Source of the DNA: Dysgonamonadaceae bacterium
Lineage (GTDB): Bacteria > Bacteroidota > Bacteroidia > Bacteroidales > Azobacteroidaceae
Assembly (NCBI GenBank): GCA_031260045.1
Contig: JAIRKO010000054.1
Location: 82,520 to 146,519 of the forward strand
Length of the DNA stretch: 64,000 nt
Direction of reading: 5' to 3'
Position numbers and translations under genes: made by a program. The stretch's first letter is position 1. Every line of letters begins with the position of its first letter. The notes under the pieces were generated by a model that was not told the DNA's origin, made no database searches, and saw only the letters and a list, made by a program, of their open reading frames with translations. Shown in pieces: positions 34,873-43,522 of this stretch.

Positions 34873-37516
34873 TCAATTCCGTTACGGGTTTGTCGTCTTC
34901 TTCCGGTTCAATATCAATCTCCGGCTGGGGCAAATCGTCCGGTTCCGGTTCTGGGAAACGGGTGGGTTCGATTTCGCGGATTTTCGCCACGTCGTAGGTC
35001 GTAATCCGTTTGCCTTTGGCTTTGAAACTTTTTACGCCGATAAATTCTTCCGCATCAATCACTACCGCCTCTCTGAAAGCGTTGCTTCCGCCGAAAGTTA
35101 CTTCAAAACGCGGATAAACGGTATCGCTCAGCAAAACCAAGCGGGAAGCCGCGTTTTCGCCGAGAATGTTTTGCTTTTTGGCGCTCGCTTCAAACGGAAA
35201 ACGCTTGATGTAGGGATACCCCTGCTGGTCTTCGTCGAACAACGCTGCCGACCAAATTTTTTCGGGCTTAAATTTTTCGATAACCTTGATTTTTTCCTCG
35301 TAGTGATTGCCGGTATCAAAATCGGTGGTGTAAAATTCGCCGTTTTCCTGCACGACCAATATGAGGTCGTCGGCAAAAAATTCGCCTAAAAATTCGCCGC
35401 ACCCGTCGTAGTTGAGGCGCAAAACGTCGCGGTCGAACCAAACCTGCCGCCCGCCCAGCGTGGAACCGCCTTTTTGTTTCAGGGAAACCTTGTGAATTTC
35501 AGCCTTTACGAGGGTAATGCCCCGCGTGTCGCGTCCCTTGATTTGAACGTCGCTGAAATCTTTGTCAAACACCATCAGTTTTTGTCGCGGCTTGGGTTTC
35601 AGGATTACCCGCACCGTTTCGGCTTCGCCGTTGGCATTGGCGGAAAAATACAGCACCCGGCTACCGACTTTGCCCGCAGTCAAATTGTATTCCTTATCGC
35701 GCATGACGCTTGTAACGGGAAAACGCTTGATGAAATTCGCCCCCGTTTTGCCGTCGCGGTAAATGACATTATATATGGTGCGCTTGTCGTTCCTTTTGAA
35801 AACGTTGAGATAAAGGACGTTTTTGCCGACGAACATTTTCTCGCTGATTTTGACAATCTTGTATTTCCCGTCCTTGTAAAAAATAATGACTTCGTCAATG
35901 TCCGAACAGTTGCAAACAAATTCGTCTTTCTTCAATCCGTAGCCGATAAAACCCTCTTCGCGGTTGATATACAGTTTTTCGTTGGCTTCCGCCACTTTGG
36001 TCGCTTCGATGGCGTTGAAACTGCGGATTTCCGTTTTGCGCGGGTAGTTGCTACCGTATTTTTCCTTCAGTTTGACGAACCAGTCGATGGTGAAATCGAC
36101 GATATGCTTGATATTGCGATCAATTTCCTTGATTTGAGACTTGTAGGAAGCGATTAACTGGTCGGCTTTGTCTTTGTTGAATTTCAGGATGCGCCCCATT
36201 TTGATTTCCATCAGGCGTAGCAAATCGTCGCGAGTCACTTCCCTTGTCTCTCCCCCTTTTGGGGGGCTGGGGGGGGCGATAAAAGGCGCGAGCCGCTTCT
36301 CGACATGCTTCAAAGCGGAATCTATGTTTTTGGCATTTTCAAATTCCTTGTCCTTATATATACGCTCTTCGATAAAAATTCTTTCCAGAGATGCAAAATG
36401 CAGACTATCCAGCAGTTCTTGCCGTTGGATTTCGAGTTCCAGTTTCAGCAAACGCAGCGTATTGTCGGTTACCTGCTTCAGCACGTCGGAAACTTTCAGG
36501 AAACGCGGCTTGTTGTTTTCTATCACGCAGCAGTTGGGCGAAATGCTGATTTCGCAATCCGTGAAAGCGTAAAGCGCGTCAATCGTTTTGTCGGAAGAAA
36601 CGCCGGGCGCGAGGTGGATTACGATTTCCGCGTTTTTAGCGGTCATATCGTCCACTTTGCGGATTTTTATTTTGCCTTTTTCGTTGGCGCGTAAAATGGA
36701 TTCCGTGAGCGAAGAAGTTGTTTTCCCGAAAGGAATTTCCGTGACGGACAGGGTTTTGTTATCTATTTTATTGATTTTGGCGCGTACTTTCACTGCGCCG
36801 CCTCTTTCGCCGTCGTTATACCGCGTTACGTCGACGTATCCGCCGGTCTGGAAATCGGGATAGAGCGTAAATTCTTCGCCGCGCAGGTAGGCGACGGAAG
36901 CGTCGAGCAACTCGTTGAAATTGTGCGGCAACACTTTGGACGACAAGCCGACGGCAATGCCTTCCACGCCCTGCATCAGCAACAGAGGAAACTTGACGGG
37001 CAGCGTAACCGGCTCCTTGTTGCGCCCGTCGTAAGACAGTTTCCAGTCGGTTGTTTTCGGATTGAACACCACGTCGAGGGCGAACTTCGAGAGGCGGGCT
37101 TCGATGTAGCGGGGAGCCGCCGCGCTGTCGCCGGTCAGGATATTGCCCCAGTTTCCTTGACAGTCGACTAATAAATCCTTTTGTCCGAGTTGCACCAGAG
37201 CGTCGCCGATAGAAGCGTCGCCGTGCGGGTGAAACTTCATGGTTTCGCCCACGATGTTTGCCACCTTGTTGTAACGCCCGTCTTCCAGCCGCCGCATGGT
37301 GTGCAGAATGCGGCGTTGCACCGGTTTCAGTCCGTCGTTGATATGCGGAACGGCGCGTTCCAGAATCACATAGGAAGCATAGTCCAAAAACCAGTCCTGA
37401 TACATACCGGAAAGCACATGGCGCGAACCCTCCGCATTGACGGGGACTTTGTAATCGGAATGCTCGTTAGCCGGCTCGCCGTTTTCGATATTTTCTTCGA
37501 GGTATTCTGGATTCAT
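34838..37516 (-). CDS. parC: DNA topoisomerase IV subunit A (ParC/GyrA family)
   Basis: An 892-residue type IIA topoisomerase A subunit, which with ParE decatenates chromosomes. The breakage-reunion domain has PHINDGLKPVQRRILHTM, the quinolone-region segment HPHGDASIGDAL (about 97-108) and the active-site tyrosine Tyr137 in AAAPRYIEARLS. The C-terminal DNA-wrapping domain (about 530-850) is present, with an acidic tail rich in Glu, Pro and Asp. Residues about 414-424 (APPSPPKGGET) look foreign: they are encoded by a C-rich/G-rich repeat inserted in frame before the coiled-coil tower region. The gene has its own promoter (37539-37546) and overlaps the following DUF3316-like gene. Confidence 0.94.
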   Translation of the reverse strand: MNPEYLEENIENGEPANEHSDYKVPVNAEGSRHVLSGMYQDWFLDYASYVILERAVPHINDGLKPVQRRILHTMRRLEDGRYNKVANIVGETMKFHPHGDASIGDALVQLGQKDLLVDCQGNWGNILTGDSAAAPRYIEARLSKFALDVVFNPKTTDWKLSYDGRNKEPVTLPVKFPLLLMQGVEGIAVGLSSKVLPHNFNELLDASVAYLRGEEFTLYPDFQTGGYVDVTRYNDGERGGAVKVRAKINKIDNKTLSVTEIPFGKTTSSLTESILRANEKGKIKIRKVDDMTAKNAEIVIHLAPGVSSDKTIDALYAFTDCEISISPNCCVIENNKPRFLKVSDVLKQVTDNTLRLLKLELEIQRQELLDSLHFASLERIFIEERIYKDKEFENAKNIDSALKHVEKRLAPFIAPPSPPKGGETREVTRDDLLRLMEIKMGRILKFNKDKADQLIASYKSQIKEIDRNIKHIVDFTIDWFVKLKEKYGSNYPRKTEIRSFNAIEATKVAEANEKLYINREEGFIGYGLKKDEFVCNCSDIDEVIIFYKDGKYKIVKISEKMFVGKNVLYLNVFKRNDKRTIYNVIYRDGKTGANFIKRFPVTSVMRDKEYNLTAGKVGSRVLYFSANANGEAETVRVILKPKPRQKLMVFDKDFSDVQIKGRDTRGITLVKAEIHKVSLKQKGGSTLGGRQVWFDRDVLRLNYDGCGEFLGEFFADDLILVVQENGEFYTTDFDTGNHYEEKIKVIEKFKPEKIWSAALFDEDQQGYPYIKRFPFEASAKKQNILGENAASRLVLLSDTVYPRFEVTFGGSNAFREAVVIDAEEFIGVKSFKAKGKRITTYDVAKIREIEPTRFPEPEPDDLPQPEIDIEPEEDDKPVTELIDEITGQQRLF
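36245..36277. repeat. In-frame CCCCC/GGGGG repeat insertion within parC
   Basis: The sequence CTCTCCCCCTTTTGGGGGGC and the following GGGGGGG run form a self-complementary segment encoding APPSPPKGGE on the minus strand. From memory, such peptides and this C/G-run repeat recur in Bacteroidetes genomes, both between genes and inside coding sequence. It adds about 11 residues without breaking the frame. Confidence 0.65.
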
Positions 37517-37538
37517 GAAGTCATTGTTAAATTAGGGG

Positions 37539-37546
37539 CAAAAGTA
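37539..37546 (-). promoter_or_regulatory. -7 promoter element of parC
   Basis: On the minus strand TACTTTTG matches TAnnTTTG, 23 bases upstream of the parC start codon. Confidence 0.65.
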
Positions 37547-37623
37547 CGGGAATATTTTGGAATAATCAACCGGGCGCAGGCAGAGCCTGCGCCAAGTCTT
37601 TTTGTTTTGAGGATGTGTCAAAA

Positions 37624-37676
37624 GCCCGTCATCCCGCGCTTCGTGGGGATTGTTAGTCGTCGCCCGCAATGACGGC
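37624..37676. repeat. Variant palindromic repeat between parC and rplI
   Basis: CCCGTCATCCCGCGCTTCG, then GGGGATTG, then CGTCGCCCGCAATGACGG; the outer CCGTCAT/ATGACGG ends pair. It belongs to the CCCGTCATT/CGGAATGACGGG subtype also seen at 3661-3815. Confidence 0.55.
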
Positions 37677-37693
37677 AGACTTTATAAAACGAA

Positions 37694-37743
37694 AAGTTAT
37701 CAACATCTTCGCGCCCGATTTTGTTGATAACTTCCGAGTTTGC
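37694..37743 (-). terminator. Terminator of the rpsF-rpsR-rplI operon
   Basis: AAGTTATCAACA (37694-37705) and TGTTGATAACTT (37732-37743) form a perfect 12-bp stem; on the minus strand TTCGTTTT follows. A second palindrome, GCGGGTTTAACCCGC, lies between this and the rplI stop. The loop is long (26 bases), so termination efficiency is uncertain. Confidence 0.55.
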
Positions 37744-37794
37744 GGGTTTAACCCGCTATAACAATCTTTCAATATCAAGTTATAAGCAAAAAAA

Positions 37795-38238
37795 CTATTC
37801 GCTTATCACTTCAAAAGGTATTTCTACCGAAACATCTTTGTGTAGTTTCACCAAAGCTTTATAATTACCGATTTCTTTTGCCGGTTCTTTGATGTAAATC
37901 AGTTTTCTGTCCACATCAAAACCTTTCTTTGTCAACTCACCGGCAATCTGAATGTTGGTAATCGCGCCGAAAATAGTTCCCGAAGAACTTGTTTTAGCGC
38001 CGATTGTAAGTGAAACACCGTCTAACTTAGCAGCTAAAGCTTGCGCTTCGATTTTGACTTTTTCCAGCTTGTGGGCGCGTTGACGAAGATTTTCAGCCAA
38101 CACTTTCCTTGCAGGTTCGGAAGCAATAACCGCTTTCCTTGTCGGAATCAGATAATTCCTGCCATAACCGTTTTTAACGGTAACCACCTCATCTTTATAT
38201 CCAAGATTGATGACGTCTTCTAACAAAATTACTTGCAT
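37795..38238 (-). CDS. rplI: 50S ribosomal protein L9
   Basis: A 147-residue two-domain L9. The N-terminal rRNA-binding domain contains [35 protein letters not shown]; a long helix connects it to the C-terminal domain (about 75-147), which includes [18 protein letters not shown]. Last gene of the rpsF-rpsR-rplI operon, 16 bases after rpsR. Confidence 0.97.
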   Translation of the reverse strand: MQVILLEDVINLGYKDEVVTVKNGYGRNYLIPTRKAVIASEPARKVLAENLRQRAHKLEKVKIEAQALAAKLDGVSLTIGAKTSSSGTIFGAITNIQIAGELTKKGFDVDRKLIYIKEPAKEIGNYKALVKLHKDVSVEIPFEVISE

Positions 38239-38254
38239 AGTTATTCCTCCTTTT

Positions 38255-38527
38255 TTATTTTATTAAATCGGTTACATAGGGAAGCAAAGCCAAGTGACGG
38301 GCACGCTTTACCGCTTGAGCGATACGATGTTGGAACTTTAAAGAAGTACCGGTAATCCGGCGCGGAAGAATTTTTCCCTGTTCATTCAGAAATTTTTTCA
38401 GAAATTCGGGGTCTTTATAATCAATAAATTTAATACCGCTTTTTTTGAACCGGCAGTATTTTTTCTTCTTAACATCAACAGTTGGAGGCGCTAAGTAACG
38501 AACTTCGGAATTGTTTTGTATTGCCAT
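38255..38527 (-). CDS. rpsR: 30S ribosomal protein S18
   Basis: A 90-residue S18. The core [40 protein letters not shown] and [11 protein letters not shown] are diagnostic. It pairs with S6 in the platform of the 30S subunit, and its gene follows rpsF after 3 bases, implying coupled translation. Confidence 0.97.
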   Translation of the reverse strand: MAIQNNSEVRYLAPPTVDVKKKKYCRFKKSGIKFIDYKDPEFLKKFLNEQGKILPRRITGTSLKFQHRIAQAVKRARHLALLPYVTDLIK

Positions 38528-38530
38528 GAT

Positions 38531-38878
38531 TTAATTTTCTTTTACGGTTTCTTTAACTTTGTTTCTTCTCTTAGCGGCGTAAGCTGCAAAATTCTTATCC
38601 TGACGGAAAGTCAAAAATCGAAGTACTTTTTCGTCGCGGCGGAATTGCGTTTCCAGTTTCGCGATAACGGTAGGGTCTGCCCGAAATTCCATTAAAGTAT
38701 AGAATCCGGTAGATTTTTTCTGAATTGGGTAGGCTAATTTGCGCATTCCCCAATGCTCAATGTTCACAATCTCAGAGCCTTCGGCAACGAGAATGTCTTT
38801 GAATTTGTCGACCGCTTCCTTCATCTGCAAATCAGATAAAACGGGAGTCAAAATGAAAACGGTTTCGTAATTGTTCAT
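38531..38878 (-). CDS. rpsF: 30S ribosomal protein S6
   Basis: A 115-residue S6 with the split beta-alpha-beta fold: [16 protein letters not shown], the strand containing [20 protein letters not shown], and the C-terminal [15 protein letters not shown]. First gene of the operon with rpsR and rplI. The leader is short and I could not recognise the S6:S18-binding RNA motif known from other phyla. Confidence 0.97.
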   Translation of the reverse strand: MNNYETVFILTPVLSDLQMKEAVDKFKDILVAEGSEIVNIEHWGMRKLAYPIQKKSTGFYTLMEFRADPTVIAKLETQFRRDEKVLRFLTFRQDKNFAAYAAKRRNKVKETVKEN

Positions 38879-38924
38879 CGTTCAGTTTTATTTAATTATT
38901 AATATTTTTTAAAAAATCGGAGTG

Positions 38925-38932
38925 CAAAGATA
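38925..38932 (-). promoter_or_regulatory. -7 promoter element of rpsF-rpsR-rplI
   Basis: On the minus strand TATCTTTG matches TAnnTTTG, about 47 bases before the rpsF start codon. Confidence 0.7.
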
Positions 38933-39018
38933 ATGGTTTTATTTTAAATATGAAATTTTTTGTGGATTGGGATTCCTAAATTTATTTAAAAACCGTCCTT
39001 CAGTAACTCAATTATTAT

Positions 39019-39026
39019 TACTTTTG
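39019..39026 (+). promoter_or_regulatory. -7 promoter element of pheT
   Basis: TACTTTTG matches TAnnTTTG, 29 bases before the pheT ATG; it is divergent from the rpsF promoter within about 90 bases. Confidence 0.65.
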
Positions 39027-39055
39027 CCGATTATTTTTAAATCAATCACAAACAA

Positions 39056-41533
39056 ATGAATATTTCATACAACCGGTTGAAAAATTACCTCGATTTCCGT
39101 TTAAGTCCCCAAGAATTGGCTAATTCCCTCACATCCATAGGTTTGGAAACCGGCGGAATCACGGAAGCGGAATCCGTTAAAGGCGGACTAAAAGGCTTGG
39201 TTATCGGCAAAGTACTGACATGCGCCGACCATCCCGATTCCGACCATTTACACGTTACGACCGTAGATATTGGCGACGGACAAACGTATCAAATTGTTTG
39301 CGGTGCGCCGAATGTCGCCGCCGGTCAAAAAGTGGTGGTAGCAACCGTCGGCACAAAACTTTATGCGGGCGACGAAACGATTACGATTAAGAAATCCAAA
39401 ATACGCGGCGTGGAATCCGAGGGGATGATTTGCGCCGAAGACGAAATCGGCATCGGCGCCAACCATGCCGGGATTATCGTGCTGCCCGACAATGTCGAAG
39501 CGGGAACGCCCGCCGCCGAACATTATCGCCTCGAAAGCGATTATATATTGGAAGTCGATATTACGCCGAACCGCATCGACGCAGCTTCGCATTACGGCGT
39601 GGCGCGCGACCTTGCCGCTTATTTGCGAGTGAAAGGCAAAAATGCCGCGACGTCGCCCCTTCGCCTGAAAAAACCCTCCGTCGATGCTTTCAAAATCGAC
39701 GATAACGCCCCATCCGTCGCCGTTACGGTGGAAAATACGGAAGCCTGCCGGAGGTATTCGGGGGTAACCGTCAAAAACGTTACTGTTGGGGAAAGTCCCG
39801 ATTGGTTGAAAAAACAACTGGAAAGCGCCGGTATTCGCTCCGTTAATAATATTGTGGACGTAACGAATTATGTATTGCAGGAAACGGGGCAACCCCTGCA
39901 TGCGTTTGATTTACGGGAAATTAAGGACAACAAAATCATCGTAAAAACGCTACCGGAAGGGACGCCTTTCGTAACCCTCGACGGAACGGAGCGGAAACTG
40001 TCCGACAAAGACCTGATGATTTGCAGTCCTGCGGGCGGAATGTGTATCGGCGGCGTATTCGGCGGTCTCCATTCGGGCGTAAAAGATTCTACAACGGATA
40101 TTTTTCTCGAATCGGCTTGTTTCAATCCGGCTTGGATTCGTAAAACCGCGCGCCGGCACGGGCTTCACACCGATGCGTCTTTTCTTTTCGAGCGGGGCGT
40201 CGACCCCAACAGCACGATTTATGCCCTGAAACGTGCGGCGTTGTTAATCAAAGAAATAGCCGGCGGAAAAATCACGGGCGAAATCACGGATATTTACCCT
40301 AATCCGGTTCCCAATGCGAGGGTCGAACTTTCCGTCAGAAAAACGTGGAGCCTGATAGGCAAACAAATTCCGATCGAAACCATCGAGGCGATACTTCAAA
40401 ACCTTGAAATCAATATCATTAATAAAAAGGACGACGTTTGGACGCTGGATATTCCGACCTATCGCGCGGATGTAACCCGCGACGTCGACGTTATCGAAGA
40501 AATACTGCGCATTTACGGCTACAACAGCGTCGAAACCGGCGAAACGCTGAAATCCAATCTTTCCGGCAAAAAACAAACCGATGTTTCGTATCAACTTCAA
40601 AACTTAATATCGGAACAATTAAGCGGTTACGGATTTAACGAGATTCTAAACAACTCCCTTACAGCCGCCGCATATTATGAGCAGTCGGTCGTTTTCCCTA
40701 AGGCGCAATGCGTTGTGCCTGCCAATCCGCAGAGCGCGGAAATCGACGCAATGCGGCAAACGCTGCTTTTCGGCGGCTTGGAAAGCATCTGTTTCAACCG
40801 GAATCACAAAAACCCGGATTTGCATTTCTACGAATTCGGCAATGTTTATTCTTATCATGCCGAAAAAGAGCAGGAAAACAACCCGTTTGCCGCAATCAAA
40901 GAAGAGTTTCACCTATCCCTTTGGTTGACAGGGAACAAGGTGAGTAACAGTTGGATACATCCGGAAGAAAAAACTTCGGTTTATGAATTGAAGGCGCTGG
41001 TGGAAAATATCCTGTTGAGATTGGGAATTCCGGCTAAAAAGGCGGTTTTCAAACCGTTTGAAGACGATATTTTTTCCGCCGCATTGTCCATTGAAACGTT
41101 TTCGGGCAAACGGCTGGGCGTTCTTGGGATTGTTCAAAAATCCGTTTGCAAACGGTTTGATATTAACGCCGAAGTATATTTTGCCGAACTGAATTGGGAT
41201 GCTTTGATGAAAGAAAACGGGAAAACTGCCGTCAAATACGGTGAAATCACCAAATTCCCTGCCGTTAGAAGGGATCTTGCGCTTTTGATTGACAAAAACG
41301 TTTCTTTTGCGGAAATAGAAAAAACGGCTTATCAAACCGATAAAAAGATATTAAAAGAAGTAAACCTATTTGATGTTTATGAAGGGAAAAACCTACCGGA
41401 AGGGAAAAAATCATACGCGGTCGGCTTTATTTTACAAGACGATGAAAAAACATTGAACGACAAACAAATAGAGTCCATTATGTTGAGAATACAAAAGAAC
41501 TTGGAAGAAAAATTAAACGTCGCGTTGCGGTAA
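39056..41533 (+). CDS. pheT: Phenylalanine-tRNA ligase beta subunit
   Basis: An 825-residue subunit that with PheS charges tRNA-Phe. Domains in order: N-terminal segment ISYNRLKNYLDFRLSPQELA, the tRNA-binding OB fold (about 42-150, IGKVLTCADHPDSDHLHV), B3/B4 editing region (about 215-390, with ACFNPAWIRKTARRHGLHTD), B5 domain (about 405-475, DIPTYRADVTRDVDVIEEI), the catalytic-like core, and the C-terminal ferredoxin-like anticodon-binding domain (about 730-824, KFPAVRRDLALLIDKNVSF). Length is normal. pheS is not in the window. yebC follows 45 bases downstream on the same strand. Confidence 0.97.
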   Translation: MNISYNRLKNYLDFRLSPQELANSLTSIGLETGGITEAESVKGGLKGLVIGKVLTCADHPDSDHLHVTTVDIGDGQTYQIVCGAPNVAAGQKVVVATVGTKLYAGDETITIKKSKIRGVESEGMICAEDEIGIGANHAGIIVLPDNVEAGTPAAEHYRLESDYILEVDITPNRIDAASHYGVARDLAAYLRVKGKNAATSPLRLKKPSVDAFKIDDNAPSVAVTVENTEACRRYSGVTVKNVTVGESPDWLKKQLESAGIRSVNNIVDVTNYVLQETGQPLHAFDLREIKDNKIIVKTLPEGTPFVTLDGTERKLSDKDLMICSPAGGMCIGGVFGGLHSGVKDSTTDIFLESACFNPAWIRKTARRHGLHTDASFLFERGVDPNSTIYALKRAALLIKEIAGGKITGEITDIYPNPVPNARVELSVRKTWSLIGKQIPIETIEAILQNLEINIINKKDDVWTLDIPTYRADVTRDVDVIEEILRIYGYNSVETGETLKSNLSGKKQTDVSYQLQNLISEQLSGYGFNEILNNSLTAAAYYEQSVVFPKAQCVVPANPQSAEIDAMRQTLLFGGLESICFNRNHKNPDLHFYEFGNVYSYHAEKEQENNPFAAIKEEFHLSLWLTGNKVSNSWIHPEEKTSVYELKALVENILLRLGIPAKKAVFKPFEDDIFSAALSIETFSGKRLGVLGIVQKSVCKRFDINAEVYFAELNWDALMKENGKTAVKYGEITKFPAVRRDLALLIDKNVSFAEIEKTAYQTDKKILKEVNLFDVYEGKNLPEGKKSYAVGFILQDDEKTLNDKQIESIMLRIQKNLEEKLNVALR

Positions 41534-41578
41534 TGCGGCGGCAACAATTTGCAGATACAATGAATAAATTTAATAATC

Positions 41579-42298
41579 ATGGGAAGAGCATTTGAATACA
41601 GAAAAGCAACAAAGTTAAAAAGATGGGGCAACATGGCTCGTGTGTTTACCAAATTGGGTAAACAAATCACAATCGCGGTAAAAGAAAGCGGTTCCGACCC
41701 CGACGGCAACGCCCGTTTGCGCGTTTTGATGCAGCAGGCGAGGAAAGAAAACATGCCGAAAGAAAACGTCGAAAGAGCGATTAAACGGGCAACCGCAAAA
41801 GACGCAGCCGATTACAAGGAACTTATTTACGAGGGATACGGTCCTCACGGAATTGCCATCCTTGTCGAAACTGCGACGGACAACAACATGCGGACAGTTG
41901 CCAACGTGCGCAGTTATTTCAATAAATACGGCGGGTCGCTGGGTACGAGCGGCAGTTTGCAATTCCTTTTCGCACACAAATGCGTGTTCAAAATTACGCC
42001 GAAAGACGGCGTGAATTTGGAAGAACTGGAACTCGAACTGATTGATTTCGGCGTAGAAGAAATCGAATTTGACGGGGAAGAAAACGTGATTTTCATTTAT
42101 GGCGAATTTCAGTCCTATTCCGCCATCCAAAAGTATTTGGAAGAAAACGGTTTTGAAATTCACAGCGCCGAATTTGAATGGATACCCACTGATTATAAGG
42201 AAATTACCGCCGAACAAAAGACTTCGATAGAGAAACTGTTGGAAAAATTTGAGGAAGATGAGGATGTGCAGAATGTTTTTCATAATATGAAGGAATAG
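41579..42298 (+). CDS. yebC: YebC/PmpR-family DNA-binding regulatory protein
   Basis: A 239-residue member of the YebC/TACO1 family, associated with transcriptional regulation and, in some organisms, with translation of polyproline stretches. Signatures: MGRAFEYRKATKLKRWGNMA (the family normally has a histidine-rich G-H-S-K-W variant here), RKENMPKENVERAIKRA, and YEGYGPHGIAILVETATDN. The C-terminal domain is complete, with an acidic end. It follows pheT and may be co-transcribed. Confidence 0.93.
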   Translation: MGRAFEYRKATKLKRWGNMARVFTKLGKQITIAVKESGSDPDGNARLRVLMQQARKENMPKENVERAIKRATAKDAADYKELIYEGYGPHGIAILVETATDNNMRTVANVRSYFNKYGGSLGTSGSLQFLFAHKCVFKITPKDGVNLEELELELIDFGVEEIEFDGEENVIFIYGEFQSYSAIQKYLEENGFEIHSAEFEWIPTDYKEITAEQKTSIEKLLEKFEEDEDVQNVFHNMKE

Positions 42299-42414
42299 GA
42301 ATTTTCTAAGCGCAAATTTATCGTAAAGACAGGTTTTATAGAAAAGTAGCATTGGCTACTTGAATCTGCCTATGGGAAAAATGAATATTTATACACAAGT
42401 TTAACGAAAAACAG

Positions 42415-42422
42415 TATCTTTG
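42415..42422 (+). promoter_or_regulatory. -7 promoter element of the PdxA-like/inositol cluster
   Basis: TATCTTTG matches TAnnTTTG, 32 bases before the ATG of the PdxA-like gene. It is the only good promoter element I find ahead of the next three genes, which are spaced 12 bases apart or overlap. Confidence 0.7.
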
Positions 42423-42454
42423 CCCCCGATTTTTTTATGACAAAAAGGTAATAA

Positions 42455-43510
42455 ATGAGTGAAAAATTAATAAAAGTAGGGATTAGTCAGGGCGATATGA
42501 ACGGCATTTCCTACGAATTAGTCATCAAAACATTTGAAGACTCCCAGATGTTTGATTTTTGCATTCCGGTGCTTTACGGATCGCAAAAGGCGTGGGCGCA
42601 TCACCGCACAATGATGGAATTACCCGCCGCCGACATCAATACGATTCATCGCGCGGAAGAAGCCGCCGTCAACCGCCTGAATCTCGTGGTTTGCGGCGAT
42701 GAAAGCCTTCCTGTTTCCAGTTCCCAACCGGAGCAGCAAGCCGACGCCGCTGCCGAGTTGGCAATGCAAACGGCATTGAACGACCTCAAAGCAGGACTGA
42801 TTGACGTGCTGCTGATTGCGCCCTCCAATGCGGACGACCTCCAAATCCTGTCGGAACAATCGCCCGCCGGCGAACCCCTAAAAATACTTGTTTACAACAG
42901 TTTCCGCATAGCCTTGGCAACAGGAAAAATCCCTCTTTCGGATGTTCCCGCCCTGCTGACGGTGGATTTGCTCTTCGATAAAATCAAAACATTACACAAT
43001 GCTTTAATCAATGATTTTATGATTAATTTTCCGCGAATAGCGGTCTTGTCGTTCAATCCGGGCATGGGTATCCGCGAGCGGAAAGAGGGTAGAATAGAGA
43101 AGGAAATCATTATTCCGGCAATAAAGAAAGCCGACGAAAACAAGATTATTTGCGTCGGACCCTATGCCGGCGACGAGTTTTTTGTCGCCGGCGAGTATAT
43201 GAAATTCGATGCGACGCTTGCCCTCTATCACGATCAGGGGAGCGTCTCGTTTCGCAACATATCGTCCTGTGAAGGAGTGTGTTATTATGCCGGTTTGCCT
43301 TTTACGGTGGTGGCGCCGGATATTGGCGTTACCTACGACAAGGCTGGTTGCAACGAAACCTCCGAAGCCCCTTTTCGGAACGCGATTTACTTGGCAATCG
43401 ACACTTTCGGAAACAAGAAATTCAACCGGAAAATACAGGAAAATCCATTGAAAAAACAATATTTTGAAAGAGGTTCCGATAATGAAAAATTGGACTTGAC
43501 CGCAGACTAA
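42455..43510 (+). CDS. PdxA-like protein lacking metal-ligand histidines (possible pseudoenzyme)
   Basis: A 351-residue protein with the fold of 4-hydroxythreonine-4-phosphate dehydrogenase (vitamin B6 synthesis). Similarity is clear at both ends: IKVGISQGDMNGISYELVIK, LKAGLIDVLLIAPSN, NFPRIAVLSFNPG, TLALYHDQGSVSF and PFRNAIYLAIDTFG. Key residues differ from the family. The PGHTEYL segment that binds substrate is absent. The first metal histidine (in VTTHLPL of E. coli) aligns with Lys in ATGKIPL, and the second (NPHAG) is Gly in NPGMG. Only the third, in YHDQG, remains. B6 synthesis by this protein is therefore doubtful. The gene ends 12 bases before the nucleotidyltransferase/ATP-grasp gene and probably shares its transcript, suggesting a role in that pathway. 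Confidence 0.8.
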   Translation: MSEKLIKVGISQGDMNGISYELVIKTFEDSQMFDFCIPVLYGSQKAWAHHRTMMELPAADINTIHRAEEAAVNRLNLVVCGDESLPVSSSQPEQQADAAAELAMQTALNDLKAGLIDVLLIAPSNADDLQILSEQSPAGEPLKILVYNSFRIALATGKIPLSDVPALLTVDLLFDKIKTLHNALINDFMINFPRIAVLSFNPGMGIRERKEGRIEKEIIIPAIKKADENKIICVGPYAGDEFFVAGEYMKFDATLALYHDQGSVSFRNISSCEGVCYYAGLPFTVVAPDIGVTYDKAGCNETSEAPFRNAIYLAIDTFGNKKFNRKIQENPLKKQYFERGSDNEKLDLTAD

Positions 43511-43522
43511 AAACGAATAAGA

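Noticed and set aside
37694..37743. Pair of DnaA-box-like TTATCAACA sequences as a replication origin
   Set aside because: Only two inverted 8-of-9 matches forming a hairpin behind rplI; no dnaA/dnaN context or box cluster. A terminator is the simpler reading.
38879..39055. Riboswitch or ribosomal-protein leader structure between rpsF and pheT
   Set aside because: Only two divergent TAnnTTTG elements and AT-rich sequence are visible; no conserved leader structure could be folded by eye.
41615..42352. 245-codon minus-strand frame opposite yebC
   Set aside because: Phe/Val-rich antisense frame; YebC signatures are present on the plus strand.
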